Of a stretch of DNA of 64,000 nucleotides, positions 33,771 to 46,270 are shown piece by piece. The translations under genes were made by a program, and so were the position numbers. The stretch is from assembly GCF_026151205.1 (NCBI RefSeq), contig NC_087077.1, forward strand, positions 12,498,983 through 12,562,982, read 5' to 3'. Position 1 is the first letter of the stretch; the number at the start of each line of letters is the position of its first letter. The notes below the pieces were generated by a model. That model saw only the letters and a list, made by a program, of their open reading frames with translations. It made no database searches and was not told where the DNA came from. The stretch comes from Bolinopsis microptera (lineage: Eukaryota > Ctenophora > Tentaculata > Lobata > Bolinopsidae).

Positions 33771-33923
33771 ATGGAACATCAAGAAGGAAACATCGAACAG
33801 GCACCAGGAATCATCCTAGAGGCCCCAGAAGTCCCACCAAGAAATGCTGGCCACGGGGCGGTTAACTTCATGAGGATGCCCCCCAGATATACCCAAAATA
33901 ATGACATAGACATGTTTCTGCGA
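33771..33923 (+). pseudogene. Truncated gag of the LTR retrotransposon
   Basis: The first 51 codons match the intact gag at 45371, then the frame runs into flank DNA of the next duplicate at 33921. The chimeric tail up to 34055 is accidental. Confidence 0.9.
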
Positions 33924-34353
33924 CGAGTCCTGAGACCTGAGTCCAACTCGGCGCGAGTCCAACTTGACGCGCTTGTTTCACGCAATTGTTTCTGCTGCAT
34001 GGTTAGAGCAAGTTATGAACCTACAAATAATTACCTACACGAATTAATATTTTGAATAAAGGTGCAAATTCGAAATTTTAATATTAAATTTTAATTTATA
34101 CTACAAATAAGCGCTCCTACTTAATTGACGATGTCAATTCATGGCAGCTCGGCGCGGCACAGTAGCGCATCTGATCTCGCCGATCTAGCTGTGAGAAGCC
34201 TTATTAAGTGCGCGGCGCGGCACAGTAACGCATCGCGCTACAACGCTCCTACTAAATCGCTCGCCCATTAAATTTTGAATAAAATTCTTGTTTTTTGAAA
34301 GAAAAATTTATTTTGAAAGAAAAATTTTTATTTACCACAAAACAATCAATACA

Positions 34354-35634
34354 TGTTATAGATGGGTTTCGCTGTGTCAAGGCGAACATGGTGGATTTCA
34401 TTTAGTTCTTATTCACCAGTTGTAGTGTAATGGTATGGATGATATTCCCTGAGTCGAGGCGATTTAAGGACCTTCATTTATATTCCTTATTTACCATAAC
34501 TAAGTTTAACTTTTATCTTGGGTACGTTGGTGAACTCTGCTGAAAGATTACGGTATCAACATTACATGACATGCCACACGGATTCATCCATAGTTGTCAG
34601 GTCACCCGCAAGATAGTCAATGTGTCATCTAGGCATTATCTCTTGCCCGCATAGGAGCTCTTCCAATGGGGCGGCCCGTCAAGCTCTTTAAAATGCAACA
34701 CGGCGTGACAAGTGAACATTAGTGCACTCAACCATACTTATTGAAATTGGTTATCACCTCACACATGTATAGCTTCTCGCTCACTATAGCCCCTACAAAT
34801 GCACCCTATAAATGCACCCTATAGTTCTACCATTGTGTGACAGCTGGTAACGGCTGTTACTAAGTAACTATCAAAATCGAATCTTATCCTTATCTTCTAA
34901 TCACAACTGAAGCGGCTCAACTACCTCACGGACATTGACAGCCCTGGTACAGGCGATCGAGCAGTCTCTTCGACGCGGAGAGCTGCAAGATATTACCACT
35001 ATCAATTTATCACGTACCTTGTCAGTCGCTTCAAGTACATGAAATCATTGTCACATGATCATTCAAGCACGTGGGTCACATGATCACCCACGCGACTATA
35101 TATATCTTTTGATGCAAAGAATATGGCAGAGTTCAGCACCACAATCCCGATGTGTATTGCCAGCTCTCATATGAGTGACTGTCTTAACTCTTAGTAGATA
35201 AATTAGTTAAGTTAGGAAAGTAAGTTATAAGTTAGGAAGTTCATTATAAGTTAGTTATTAGTTAGGAAAGATATTGATATATGCTATTCATTGTAGTCCA
35301 CTCTCTCTGTAACTAAGAGTGTCTACCGTATTTATTCTATGTGTTACTTTAACCAACAATTTAAGTGTCTTTATTTTGTAACCCTTAGCATTAGGAATGG
35401 CCGTTTGGCTCATGGCTTAGAATCAAGTATAAGTAATTAAATGATGTCACAAATACTAATCTCAAGGTTACAGTCCTAAGTAAATCTTAATCACTAAAGT
35501 ATCCAGACGTGAGCATTAATAATCGCACTACGTATGAGCATCGTATCAATTATCCTAGTACGGCTCCCTCCCTAGCGTATTGATGAGGTTAGCTCGAACC
35601 CGGAGTCATTTTATATCAACAGCAGTCTTTAACA
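34354..35634 (+). repeat. 5' LTR
   Basis: The 1281-bp LTR has tips TGTTA/TAACA, with ATACA directly upstream. A possible TATA element (CTATATATATC, about 35095) sits 80-100 bp downstream of the paired sites TCACATGATC/CACGTGGGTCAC. Confidence 0.93.
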
Positions 35635-35636
35635 TA

Positions 35637-35653
35637 TGGAGCCCAATACAGCC
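35637..35653 (+). other. Candidate primer binding site
   Basis: TGGAGCCCAATACAGCC begins 2 bp after the LTR. A TGG start is expected of a sequence pairing with the CCA end of a tRNA. I could not assign the tRNA. Confidence 0.5.
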
Positions 35654-37490
35654 TCTTTCTCGTGAAGGGGGAGAGTCGCTTGATACTTTGCTTGTCGAGG
35701 CGATGAGCAAAGCCGCTCATTTTTTCGTATTACTTTTAGAATTAGTACCGTAGTTGATTTTCACGCATTTGTTGCTTGTAGTTATACCTAAATTCGTTAC
35801 AAGAGATTGTTAATAGAAGCCAATTCGCTGAATTGGGTTATTTTAGATGGACCAGAAGTGTCGATTCTTATAGTTATAGTTAATTGACATATTTCATATC
35901 GGTAATTTCTTATTCCAAATTAATGTGGAGTCGTTTAACAAGAGACATATAAAGACAGTCAGGTATATATTTCAATAATCAGGTACATACTCTATTTTGA
36001 CAGTCAGGTCAATATTCCGATAGTCAGTTATATATTATATTGATAGTCACTGTCAGAGCTATAATCTATGTTGACAGTCAAGTCGATGTCTTGCGATAGT
36101 CAGGCCTATATTTTGATAGTCAGAACTATATTCATGGAATTCGTTTCTAATTCCAAACTCAGGATTGTCGAATGTCGCGACACACGTACGCTCTTTATTC
36201 GTTTCGACAATACTAATAGTTAAGTTATAGTTTGAGTAAACGTTCGTGGTTATCACTCGTATTTTTGATTGTTAAAACGTAAAGGTTGTGATCGTTTATT
36301 TATGAGCATTCGTCTAAAATTAATAAGTAAGTCGGCTACGTAGAACAGACCAAACTGGTATCCGTATAGCCATTAGTCATTATACGTAAGTCTAAAACAC
36401 TACTGCTGTGAAACTGACAGAGACTATATAACAAATTCATATTATCTATGGCTTACTATAATGGGTCGTTTATTTTCGAAATCTAACGTTTTATTTTATT
36501 CATTTTACAATAGTTACAGATTAGTAACATTATTATGAATGAATACATTGCAGTTTAATAGTTTAAACTAGTTAAGTTGCTACTACTATTTTACAACTTA
36601 TTAATTCAATTACAAGAGAGTACAATATGTAAGTTAGTAGCGACACCGTTCGGCGAGTATAATGTTACCGATTAATGTGAGAGAAGTTTTGGCACAATGA
36701 AGATGCGTTTGTAAAGTGTGAAGGATATAGACGATTGAAAAGCTCGGGATAGCTTTGAGTAACGATAGATTACTTGGCGGGAATTACGGTGAGGTTGGGA
36801 TATGATGGAGGATATATTGGATTTAAAAGCTCGGGATAGCTTTGAGTAACGATAGATTACTTGGCGGGAATTAAGGTGGGGTCGGGATATGATGGAGGAT
36901 ATATTGGATTTAAAAGCTCGGGATAGCTTTGAGTAACGATAGATTACTTGGCGGGAATTAAGGTGGGGTCGGGATATGATGGAGGATATATTGGATTTAG
37001 TCTGGGACGAAACGGAATCTCGTTAGCTTTTCGTGTTAAAAGCGATTTCTCAACGGTTATCACCTCTCTAGATGATTCTTAAAACATTTGGACTTCATTG
37101 CATTTTTGAAATAAATGCAATGAGGGCGTTTTCGGCCACACCCTTTTTCAGTGTTTCGCGGTCACTCGGATTTTTGTATTTCGGCTCAGGAAGGTCTTAA
37201 AGACTATTCCGATACACCAAAATGTGCCTAAAAGCCCCATTTATATACAACTTATGAAGCAACATATACCTTAAAATGCTTCGTTTCGGAAATATGGCCG
37301 AAAAATGGTTTTTGGCTTGACGCAGTTCATAATTTCCGTGATTTTTGGCATTTCCGCCTAGGAAGGTCGTAGAGACTATTCTGATACACTAAAATGTACA
37401 TAATGGCCACATTTATATACAACTTATGAAGCAACATATACCCTAAAAGGCTTATTTTCGGAAATGTGGCTGAAAAACGGATTTTTGCCT

Positions 37491-40400
37491 AGCGAACAAT
37501 GACAATATTCACAAATGGGCTATTGGACTGTTAACTATAAGAAAGGTCTTAAAGACTCATGAGCAACATAACATTTGTCACATGATGTAAGATGACTCAC
37601 TTTGTGTCCAGAAACACCTACAAAAATTGGAGAATGGTCTATTTTATTGGGCATCTCTCTTAATGGGCAGCCCAGCAGCATACTTGTGTCTTACGAAAGG
37701 GTAATTTTTAAAAATTACGGTTTCTTTAGTAAAGGTCAAAGTAAAGGTCAAAGGGTCAGTTGCTAACAGCAAATTGTTTGCAATTGCCGACTCATGAAGT
37801 TGAACATCATATACTCAAAAACGTTCACTTTAGCTCTTTAGGAGTGATTAGTAAATAAGTTTAACTACTGCATGATTTGTGAAAACTCCAACATTTTTCA
37901 TTGGCACCAATTTAGCCAAAATGTAATGACAAAAATTCAACTTTTAATTTATTCATTCCATAAAACCATGATATGTACTAAGACTCTTAGAATACCGGAC
38001 CTAAAATAATTCCCCACTTTATAATTATAATTGACTTCACAGCCTCGACCAATATTGGTCTATAATCGCTGGATTGAGATCTGTTGGCTGCAGTTTAATT
38101 TAGCTCATTTACCATAATAGTAATACCGCAGTGGTTTGGTTCGCATAGATTTTCCCATCGTATCATCGTATGATAATGTGTGTCATTCCCTCGTTTTTTA
38201 ATCAAGTGGTTACTTATAGCTAGTTTTTTTGTTATTACAGCTGCCTCGAGATCTTATCTAGGGCACTAATACATTAGTACTAGAACATTAGAACTGTAAT
38301 TCTAGAACTTCAGATTAAGATTACTTGGCTGAATGGCAGGGTTCGAGATTCGACTCTAAAACGCTCAGTTTAGGAGTGATTAGTAGATTTTACTACTGCA
38401 TGATATGCGAAAACTCCAACTAGACAAGGATCATGCTTAATCAAAGTGTTCCTCGACTTGAACTTAAGTCTTGTAACCTACTGGAGTTTGGGCCACTGAA
38501 TCGAATACGACCTGATATTAATTTTAGGATGTCGGGAAATTCATTAAGATTTTTATTCTTTGGTTTTTCAATTGTGCTACGAATCCGAGTTTGAGTTGAT
38601 AACACCGAATTTCCTGTTTGACTCTCAAAGAGAGGAACCAAGGCTTAGGTTCCTCTTTTTGGCTATGAGATCCAACTTTAAGATCGGACTTCGGAGATCC
38701 TCGCGTCGGAGATCATGTAAGTGTAACATCAGTACCGGAGATCAGACTTTTTTGCTTGATATTGGACCTATAAATCTAATTATATATTCGAAACAGCACG
38801 GGATGTAACCAAGGTTAATTTAGATAAGATATACCAGCTTTCGGGGTTGCAAGACCCCATGAAAGGCAGGCAGAGCATCCTAAATCCTCATGCTATCCTC
38901 ACGTTGACCATCTAGGTCCCTGGTCCATACCCCAGCCTCTCATTAAAAAACAGCTATTGGGCCCGATATCCGTCCCTTGTCCCGTAGTGCCCCGTAAGTA
39001 AGAGATCGTTCAGATTTTGGTCATTTAGACCCCCTCCCCAATCTAAAATCTACTTTACCCAAAGCTTGAAAAATTTCACATGTGAAACCTAAATAGCTAA
39101 ATCAGCATCTCGAGACCTTCTATTATATAAACCCCGTGATCCTACTATAAGCTTATAACTTATTAGGCATTGCATGCCGAAATTAAGATTCACCTCAACT
39201 GGTGACATGAACCTGGTATGTTACCTGAATCTCTGAATGCCCTCAGTCAAATCTCGAACCCTGCTAATGCTATTCTGCCAAGTTACCTTAATCTAAGGTT
39301 CTAGAATTACAGTTCTAATGTTCTAGTATTAGTAGCGAACAATGACAATATTCACAAATGGGCTATTGGACTGTTAACTATAAGAAAGGTCTTAAAGACT
39401 CATGAGCAACATAACATTTGTCACATGATGTAAGATGACTCACTTTGTGTCCAGAAACACCTACAAAAATTGGAGAATGGTCTATTTTATTGGGCATCTC
39501 TCTTAATGGGCAGCCCAGCAGCATACTTGTGTCTTACGAAAGGGTAATTTTTAAAAATTACGGTTTCTTTAGTAAAGGTCAAAGTAAAGGTCAAAGGGTC
39601 AGTTGCTAACAGCAAATTGTTTGCAATTGCCGACTCATGAAGTTGAACATCATATACTCAAAAACGTTCACTTTAGCTCTTTAGGAGTGATTAGTAAATA
39701 AGTTTAACTACTGCATGATTTGTGAAAACTCCAACATTTTTCATTGGCACCAATTTAGCCAAAATGTAATGACAAAAATTCAACTTTTAATTTATTCATT
39801 CCATAAAACCATGATATGTACTAAGACTCTTAGAATACCGGACCTAAAATAATTCCCCACTTTATAATTATAATTGACTTCACAGCCTCGACCAATATTG
39901 GTCTATAATCGCTGGATTGAGATCTGTTGGCTGCAGTTTAATTTAGCTCATTTACCATAATAGTAATACCGCAGTGGTTTGGTTCGCATAGATTTTCCCA
40001 TCGTATCATCGTATGATAATGTGTGTCATTCCCTCGTTTTTTAATCAAGTGGTTACTTATAGCTAGTTTTTTTGTTATTACAGCTGCCTCGAGATCTTAT
40101 CTAGGGCACTAATACATTAGTACTAGAACATTAGAACTGTAATTCTAGAACTTCAGATTAAGATTACTTGGCTGAATGGCAGGGTTCGAGATTCGACTCT
40201 AAAACGCTCAGTTTAGGAGTGATTAGTAGATTTTACTACTGCATGATATGCGAAAACTCCAACTAGACAAGGATCATGCTTAATCAAAGTGTTCCTCGAC
40301 TTGAACTTAAGTCTTGTAACCTACTGGAGTTTGGGCCACTGAATCGAATACGACCTGATATTAATTTTAGGATGTCGGGAAATTCATTAAGATTTTTATT

Positions 40401-41176
40401 CTTTGGTTTTTCAATTGTGCTACGAATCCGAGTTTGAGTTGATAACACCGAATTTCCTGTTTGACTCTCAAAGAGAGGAACCAAGGCTTAGGTTCCTCTT
40501 TTTGGCTATGAGATCCAACTTTAAGATCGGACTTCGGAGATCCTCGCGTCGGAGATCATGTAAGTGTAACATCAGTACCGGAGATCAGACTTTTTTGCTT
40601 GATATTGGACCTATAAATCTAATTATATATTCGAAACAGCACGGGATGTAACCAAGGTTAATTTAGATAAGATATACCAGCTTTCGGGGTTGCAAGACCC
40701 CATGAAAGGCAGGCAGAGCATCCTAAATCCTCATGCTATCCTCACGTTGACCATCTAGGTCCCTGGTCCATACCCCAGCCTCTCATTAAAAAACAGCTAT
40801 TGGGCCCGATATCCGTCCCTTGTCCCGTAGTGCCCCGTAAGTAAGAGATCGTTCAGATTTTGGTCATTTAGACCCCCTCCCCAATCTAAAATCTACTTTA
40901 CCCAAAGCTTGAAAAATTTCACATGTGAAACCTAAATAGCTAAATCAGCATCTCGAGACCTTCTATTATATAAACCCCGTGATCCTACTATAAGCTTATA
41001 ACTTATTAGGCATTGCATGCCGAAATTAAGATTCACCTCAACTGGTGACATGAACCTGGTATGTTACCTGAATCTCTGAATGCCCTCAGTCAAATCTCGA
41101 ACCCTGCTAATGCTATTCTGCCAAGTTACCTTAATCTAAGGTTCTAGAATTACAGTTCTAATGTTCTAGTATTAGT
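37491..41176. repeat. Tandem duplication of 1843 bp within the foldback element
   Basis: 37491-39333 and 39334-41176 appear identical by eye; every landmark recurs at an offset of 1843. Each unit is part of the left arm plus the core. Core edges near 38262-38345 and 39247-39333 are inverted repeats of each other (TAGAACATTAGAACTGTAAT). Small ORFs at 38441-38808 and their duplicates show no domain. Confidence 0.9.
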
Positions 41177-41465
41177 AGTGCCCATGCCCCAGATAAGATC
41201 TCGAGGCAGCTCACAGCTGTAATAACAGAAGAACTAGCCAGTCACCACTTGATTAAAAAACAAGGGAATGACACGCATTATCATACGATGGGAAAATCTA
41301 TGCGACTGAAAAAAAGAATATGGGGTCATTATGAAGTGGGAACCAAACCACTGCGGTATTATAGGAAATTAGCTAAATTAAACTGCGGCCAACAGATCTC
41401 AATCCAGGGATTACAGATCAATATTGGTCGAGGCAGCGAAATCAATCATAATTATAAAGTGGGGT

Positions 41466-43090
41466 ACTCAATGAAACAAGAAATTTTCAATGAAACAAGA
41501 AATTTAATTTTAGCACATTTTACAGAATAAAAAGATGTAAAACAATTCATAAAATATAATGCCCATTTGGTGTATGACTTTTTGTCCTTGACTGCTAGTT
41601 TGGTTTTGGAAGGACAGGTAACTACCGGGGCAAGGAATGCGCGTGCCTGAAAGCTTTTGCACACACCGAAACGCTAGTTCAGTTAGGTTTTTAGAGACAG
41701 GGCTCATTTTAGGACTAGAAGAAATTTGTTAGTAGACATTAGGGGTTCTGTTTATAGTTGTTACTATAGGTTGCAGTCTTGTTGTGACAAAAAATCTACA
41801 CTAAAACATGCTTTAGTTTATATTGTGTGGTTCAAGGATATAAAATGTGGCTTCAAGGTGGATATTAAAGAGCTTGCGAAAGATTATGGCCTTTGTATCA
41901 ATGGTTATAATAAGCTATAAATATCTTAAACTATACAGTGCTAATTAAAAATTTCTTTATACTTCATTCTCAGATTAGATTTAAAAATTCAAAAAATATA
42001 CATTTATTTTATTAATACCTTCTCACACATTCTTTACTCACAGGACAAGACTTGGAAAACAGTAGCCTAGAGGAATTTAATTGAGATGTGTGTGAACAGC
42101 CAGTTATAATGTTTGGAAAATAATATTTGTGCAGTCAAAATCTTTTACGGTCCAATCAAGCAGGGCGTGGTTATGCTGATTGGCTAATAGTGCACTTTTA
42201 AGTTTTCCTCGCAAGCACATTACACTAGTAGTAAAGTCAGTCATTCTGAACTTTGGGGTTAAAATGTTAAAAATTTTGGTTGACCTAGTGTTGTGGTTGT
42301 CAGGTGGGTCTACCTGACAGATAAGAAGGCAGGGTTTCCTCGACGAACATGTGTAACCCTCATATAGGGATATTGGAGCACGGAATTTCATTATCTTGTA
42401 GAGCTCGAGGTAACTGTGGTATGTATAGAGATTTTGTATAGCTAGAATATTATTATGCTTGAATATCGGTTTGGTGTGTTCTTTTATGAAAAATTTTTGG
42501 TCAAGTTTCTGGTGTCCTATAGGCCTAGTACGTGCACAAGTCTTAAACTTATCAAGGTACGCCAGCCTATCACCAAATAGTACTCTGAGACAGTACTTCT
42601 GAGCAGTAAATATTGAGCTTATACGTTGCTTAGCTGCCCCACCCCATACAGATATACAGTAGGAAAGATGTGATTCGAACAGAGTATAATATAATTGTTG
42701 ATGTAGGAATTCTGGAAGGGAGCAGCGAAGTCTACATAAAGTGGACGTGGAATGATTTAGGGTTCGCTTAAGAGCTTTAATGTGATCTTCCCATGATAGG
42801 TTCTCGTCAATTATAACACCCAGAAATTTTGCGGATGAAACCTTTTTGATTGGATAGTTGTCTATAGTTAGTACAGGTTCAGGGTGTGATAAAATCTCTG
42901 ACTTAGAACCTGCCATGTTGGGTTTGAAGTGTATGTAGCAGCACTTGGACATGTTTATATGTAACTTATTCGCTCTCATATAAGACTGTAATGATGACAA
43001 AAGCTCATTTCCTCGTTCATATGCCTCACGTTTTGTTTTGCCGACAACAAATATATTAGTGGTCAAGGAACAATCTGGCCCGGATCCAGT
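41466..43090 (-). mobile_element. 5'-truncated CR1/L2-like LINE inserted in the foldback arm
   Basis: The arm sequence breaks after GTGGGG (41460s) and resumes near 43093 (TTTAAGGTCCGGTATTCT). In between is a minus-strand LINE. Its 3' tail is two tandem units of TTTCTTGTTTCATTGA (minus-strand reading), similar in style to the tails of the other LINE copies. Confidence 0.8.
42104..43066 (-). pseudogene. LINE ORF2 C-terminal fragment
   Basis: The 320-codon open frame starts just at the RT YADD region (TNIFV) and shares LHINMSKCCYIHFKPN, KFLGVIIDENLSW, LFESHLSYCISVWGG, TAQKYCLRVLFGDRLAYLD and TRPIGHQKLD with ORF2 at 24791-28195. It is a different subfamily from both other copies. It lacks endonuclease and RT catalytic motifs. 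The frame is intact, so the insertion is recent; it has no known start of its own. Confidence 0.9.
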
Positions 43091-44832
43091 GCCGATTTAT
43101 TTAAGGTCCGGTATTCTTGGTACATATATCATGGTTTCATGGCATGAATAAATAAAAAGTTTGAAGTTGAATTTTGGTCAACACATTTTATTTAAGTTGG
43201 TGCCAAGGAAAAATTGTTGGAGTTGTCACAAATCATGTAGTAGTTATTCACTAATGACTCCTAAAGTGAGCGTTTTTGAGTATATGATGTGCATGAGTCG
43301 GCAATTGGGAACAATTTGCTGTTAGCAGCCGATCCTTTGACCTTAAGAAACCGTAATTTTAAAAATTGCCCTTTCGTAAGACACAAATATGCTGCTGTCC
43401 TGGCCCATTAAGAGAGATTCCCAATAAAGTAGACCATTCTCCAATTTTTGTAGGTGTTTCTGGACACAAAGTGAGTCATCTTACATCTTGTGACAAATGT
43501 TATTGATTGAAATAAATTTTCGTGCACATACAGAATGAATGGTTAATAATTTAATATATATGTAGACCAAGCTCTGTGCACGGGATGCTTCCTGGAAGAA
43601 TCCAGTTCTTTTAGCGGGGCACCCTACCTAAAGCCAAATTGAGATATAATAATCATATTCCTAGGGAAATAATCAGAAATCGAATACCAATCAAATAATA
43701 TGATATATAGGAGTAGTAACCATATTTACTATGCAAAATGCCCCAACCACATAGTGTAAATTTTTATAAAATTCAAATTCCATATCATCATTAAACCTCA
43801 ATAGTCAATATAATAGCCCAAGCAAAATTAAATAACTTCTTATATACCTTACTGTCATACTACAAATTGATTGAACATTTGAAATCTGTTAACCAGAGAA
43901 TACATTTCTAAACCTAATGCAAGTGAAATAATTTAGATGCAATAATGAATGCCTAATGTTAGTATCATCTGTCAATGTTGCTCATGAGTCTTTAAGACCT
44001 TTCTAGTTAACAGCCCAATAGCCTATTTGTGAATACTGCCATTGTTCACTCGGCAAAAATCCGTTTTTCAGCCACATTTCCGAAAGTAAGCCTTTTAGGG
44101 TATATGTTGCTTCATAAGTTGTATATAAATGTGGCCATTATGTACATTTTAGTGTATCAGAATAGTCTCTACGACCTTCCTAGGCGGAAATGCCAAAAAT
44201 CACGGAAATTATGAACTGCGTCAAGCCAAAAACCATTTTTCGGCCATATTTCCGAAACGAAGCATTTTAAGGTATATGTTGCTTCATAAGTTGTATATAA
44301 ATGGGGCTTTTAGGCACATTTTGGTGTATCGGAATAGTCTTTAAGACCTTCCTGAGCCGAAATACAAAAATTCGAGTGACCGCGAAACACTGAAAAAGGG
44401 TGTGGCCGAAAACGCCCTCATTGCATTTATTTAAAAAATGCAATGAAGTCCAAATGTTTTAAGAATCATCTAGAGAGGTGATAACCGTTGAGAAATCGCT
44501 TTTAACACGAAAAGCTAACGAGATAGCCTTTTAGAACGGTTGGGATCCGACTAATTTAAAAGCTCGGGATAGCTTTGAGTAACGATAGATTACTTGGCGG
44601 GAATTAAGGTGGGGTCGGGATATGATGGAGGTATATATGGGACTGGGCTTCAGGTCCGTCAACAATGACACCTCTGCTGTACAGCTGACTAGTTCAGGCA
44701 CCATTTAAGGGACCAGAGATTGATCACCTCTGAAATCTTAGTGGTGGTTATGGTAGTAAAATCTTGAGTCGAGACAAGGTCAACGTTGAGACGCTGAAGT
44801 ATATTTAGAGCTCTAAAGACCAGTTAATGATA

Positions 44833-45075
44833 TGGGGATACAAGATGTGATGATTTTACAAGAAATGGGGATTTTACAAGAAATGGGGATTTTACAAGAT
44901 GTGATGATTTTACAAGATGTGGGGATTTTACAAGAAGTGGGGATTTTACAAGATGTGATGATTTTACAAGATGTGGGGATTTTACAAGAAGTGGGGATTT
45001 TACAAGATGTGATGATTTTACAAGATGTGGGGATTTTACAAGAAGTGGGGAATTTACAAGATGTGATGATTTTAA
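44833..45075. repeat. 18-bp minisatellite, second copy
   Basis: This is the same array as 33233-33475, at an offset of 11,600 bp, in the leader directly before the intact gag. Confidence 0.92.
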
Positions 45076-45370
45076 CGATGTGGGGATTATACAAAATTTG
45101 GGAATTTTACAAGTGTGATGATTTTGATGATGAGGAAATGGTGATGATGTGGGGAAAAGTAATTTAAAGATGTGGGGATTTTAAGGAGTGAAGTGAGTAT
45201 GAAGTGAAAAAGTGAAAAGGAACGGTGTCGCAGAAACAAATTTTCAAACATATATAAAATGATTGTAAAAAATAAATAAACCTTCCCCTAATCACCCTTA
45301 ATCATCCTCTTATCATCAAAGTTTAAATTATAACATAACTCATTTAGCTAGTTAAAGACCAGGATTAAAC

Positions 45371-46270
45371 ATGGAACATCAAGAAGGAAACATCGAACAG
45401 GCACCAGGAATCATCCTAGAGGCCCCAGAAGTCCCACCAAGAAATGCTGGCCACGGGGCGGTTAACTTCATGAGGATGCCCCCCAGATATACCCAAAATA
45501 ATGACATAGACATGTTTCTGCGACGTTTCCGCAGCTATATGCAAGCGGCCGGGATTCGGGGAAATGATAGAGTCAATGCCTCACTGTCGTTGCTCGATGA
45601 CGCAACGATTCTTGCTATTGAAAGACACCTGGACAATGACAACATCACCTTCGAAGAACTGGTAGAAATTCTGCGAAGGGAAACAGGGGTAGCTCTGGCT
45701 AATAGAGAACGGTTCATCAAGGAACTACGGACACGCCGGCAGGAAAAAGATGAGCCAGTTCGAACCTTTTACCAAAACCTCTACCAGCTGGCCAGAAAAA
45801 GCTACGATAATGAAGCAGTCGCGGCAAATGCACTGCGGGAAAACTTCATTTACAAACTCAGGGATTTGCAGATATCGAGCAGATTGCGGGAACACCCAAT
45901 GATGGCAAATGAGGATATACTGCAGCTGGCGGTCACGCTAGAAGCGTGTAAAGTCATCCCCGGTGCGGATTATAGCCTGTTAAATGTGAACGCCACAGTT
46001 ACCGACCCAGCAGGAACTCAACCACTGTCAACAGAAAAGAAAGATCGGAGGGATCATCAGACTACAAGTATGGAGACCGTGGTGGGGATGCTGCGCGGAC
46101 TATCCGCGCAGGTCTCCACCATGGCCAACAACTCCTCGAGAACACCCCCTGACAGTGACAGCGAAGGTTGCTATCATTATAAAGGGTCAAGAATAACGCC
46201 GGGATTGAGAGAACAAGAGCGTCACGGTTATTACCCCGATAACTCCAGTAACAGCGGCTACCATAATTGA
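45371..46270 (+). CDS. Gag-like protein of the LTR retrotransposon
   Basis: The start is ATG 45371 (MEHQEGN), giving 299 residues. Residues about 45-200 have the capsid pattern of Ty3/Gypsy-type Gag: a helix with FLRRFRSYMQAAG, LSLLDDATILAIERHL, TFEELVEILRRETG, and the RRQEKDEPVRTFYQNLYQLARKSY-like segment that follows in such proteins. A single CYHYK near residue 280 may be the remnant of a zinc knuckle; no complete CCHC box is present. The protein should assemble particles around the element RNA. No pol follows within the 1.3 kb before the 3' LTR. The first 51 codons are duplicated at 33771. Confidence 0.82.
   Translation: MEHQEGNIEQAPGIILEAPEVPPRNAGHGAVNFMRMPPRYTQNNDIDMFLRRFRSYMQAAGIRGNDRVNASLSLLDDATILAIERHLDNDNITFEELVEILRRETGVALANRERFIKELRTRRQEKDEPVRTFYQNLYQLARKSYDNEAVAANALRENFIYKLRDLQISSRLREHPMMANEDILQLAVTLEACKVIPGADYSLLNVNATVTDPAGTQPLSTEKKDRRDHQTTSMETVVGMLRGLSAQVSTMANNSSRTPPDSDSEGCYHYKGSRITPGLREQERHGYYPDNSSNSGYHN

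Larger units (their letters stand above)
29885..33920 (+). repeat. Upstream copy of a 4.0-kb tandem duplication
   Basis: This copy holds flank (29885-30312), LTR (30313-31593), leader with minisatellites, and the first 150 bp of gag. The sequence then jumps at 33921 back to the flank, starting copy two. The pentamer CGACG sits at the junction and is shared by gag (45521) and flank (29885). By eye the copies differ at a handful of positions, including a 5-bp indel near 30150/34171 and one base in the LTR (30609). Confidence 0.9.
37000..44553. mobile_element. 7.55-kb foldback-like element with giant inverted arms
   Basis: The left arm (37000 to about 38261) returns inverted in the right arm (41177-44553, with a LINE fragment inserted at about 41466-43090). 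Each arm holds two diverged subrepeats offset by about 172 bp (AGGAAGGTC at 37188 and 37360), as in Drosophila foldback elements. The core is 38262-39333, and a copy of part of the left arm plus core is repeated in tandem. Insertion is inside a minisatellite unit, with ATTTA at 36995-36999 and 44554-44558 as the likely target duplication. No transposase is seen. Confidence 0.78.

Noticed and set aside
38441..38808. ORFs of 66 and 82 codons (and copies at 40284-40651)
   Set aside because: They lie in the foldback core, recur only because of the 1843-bp duplication, and show no transposase motif.
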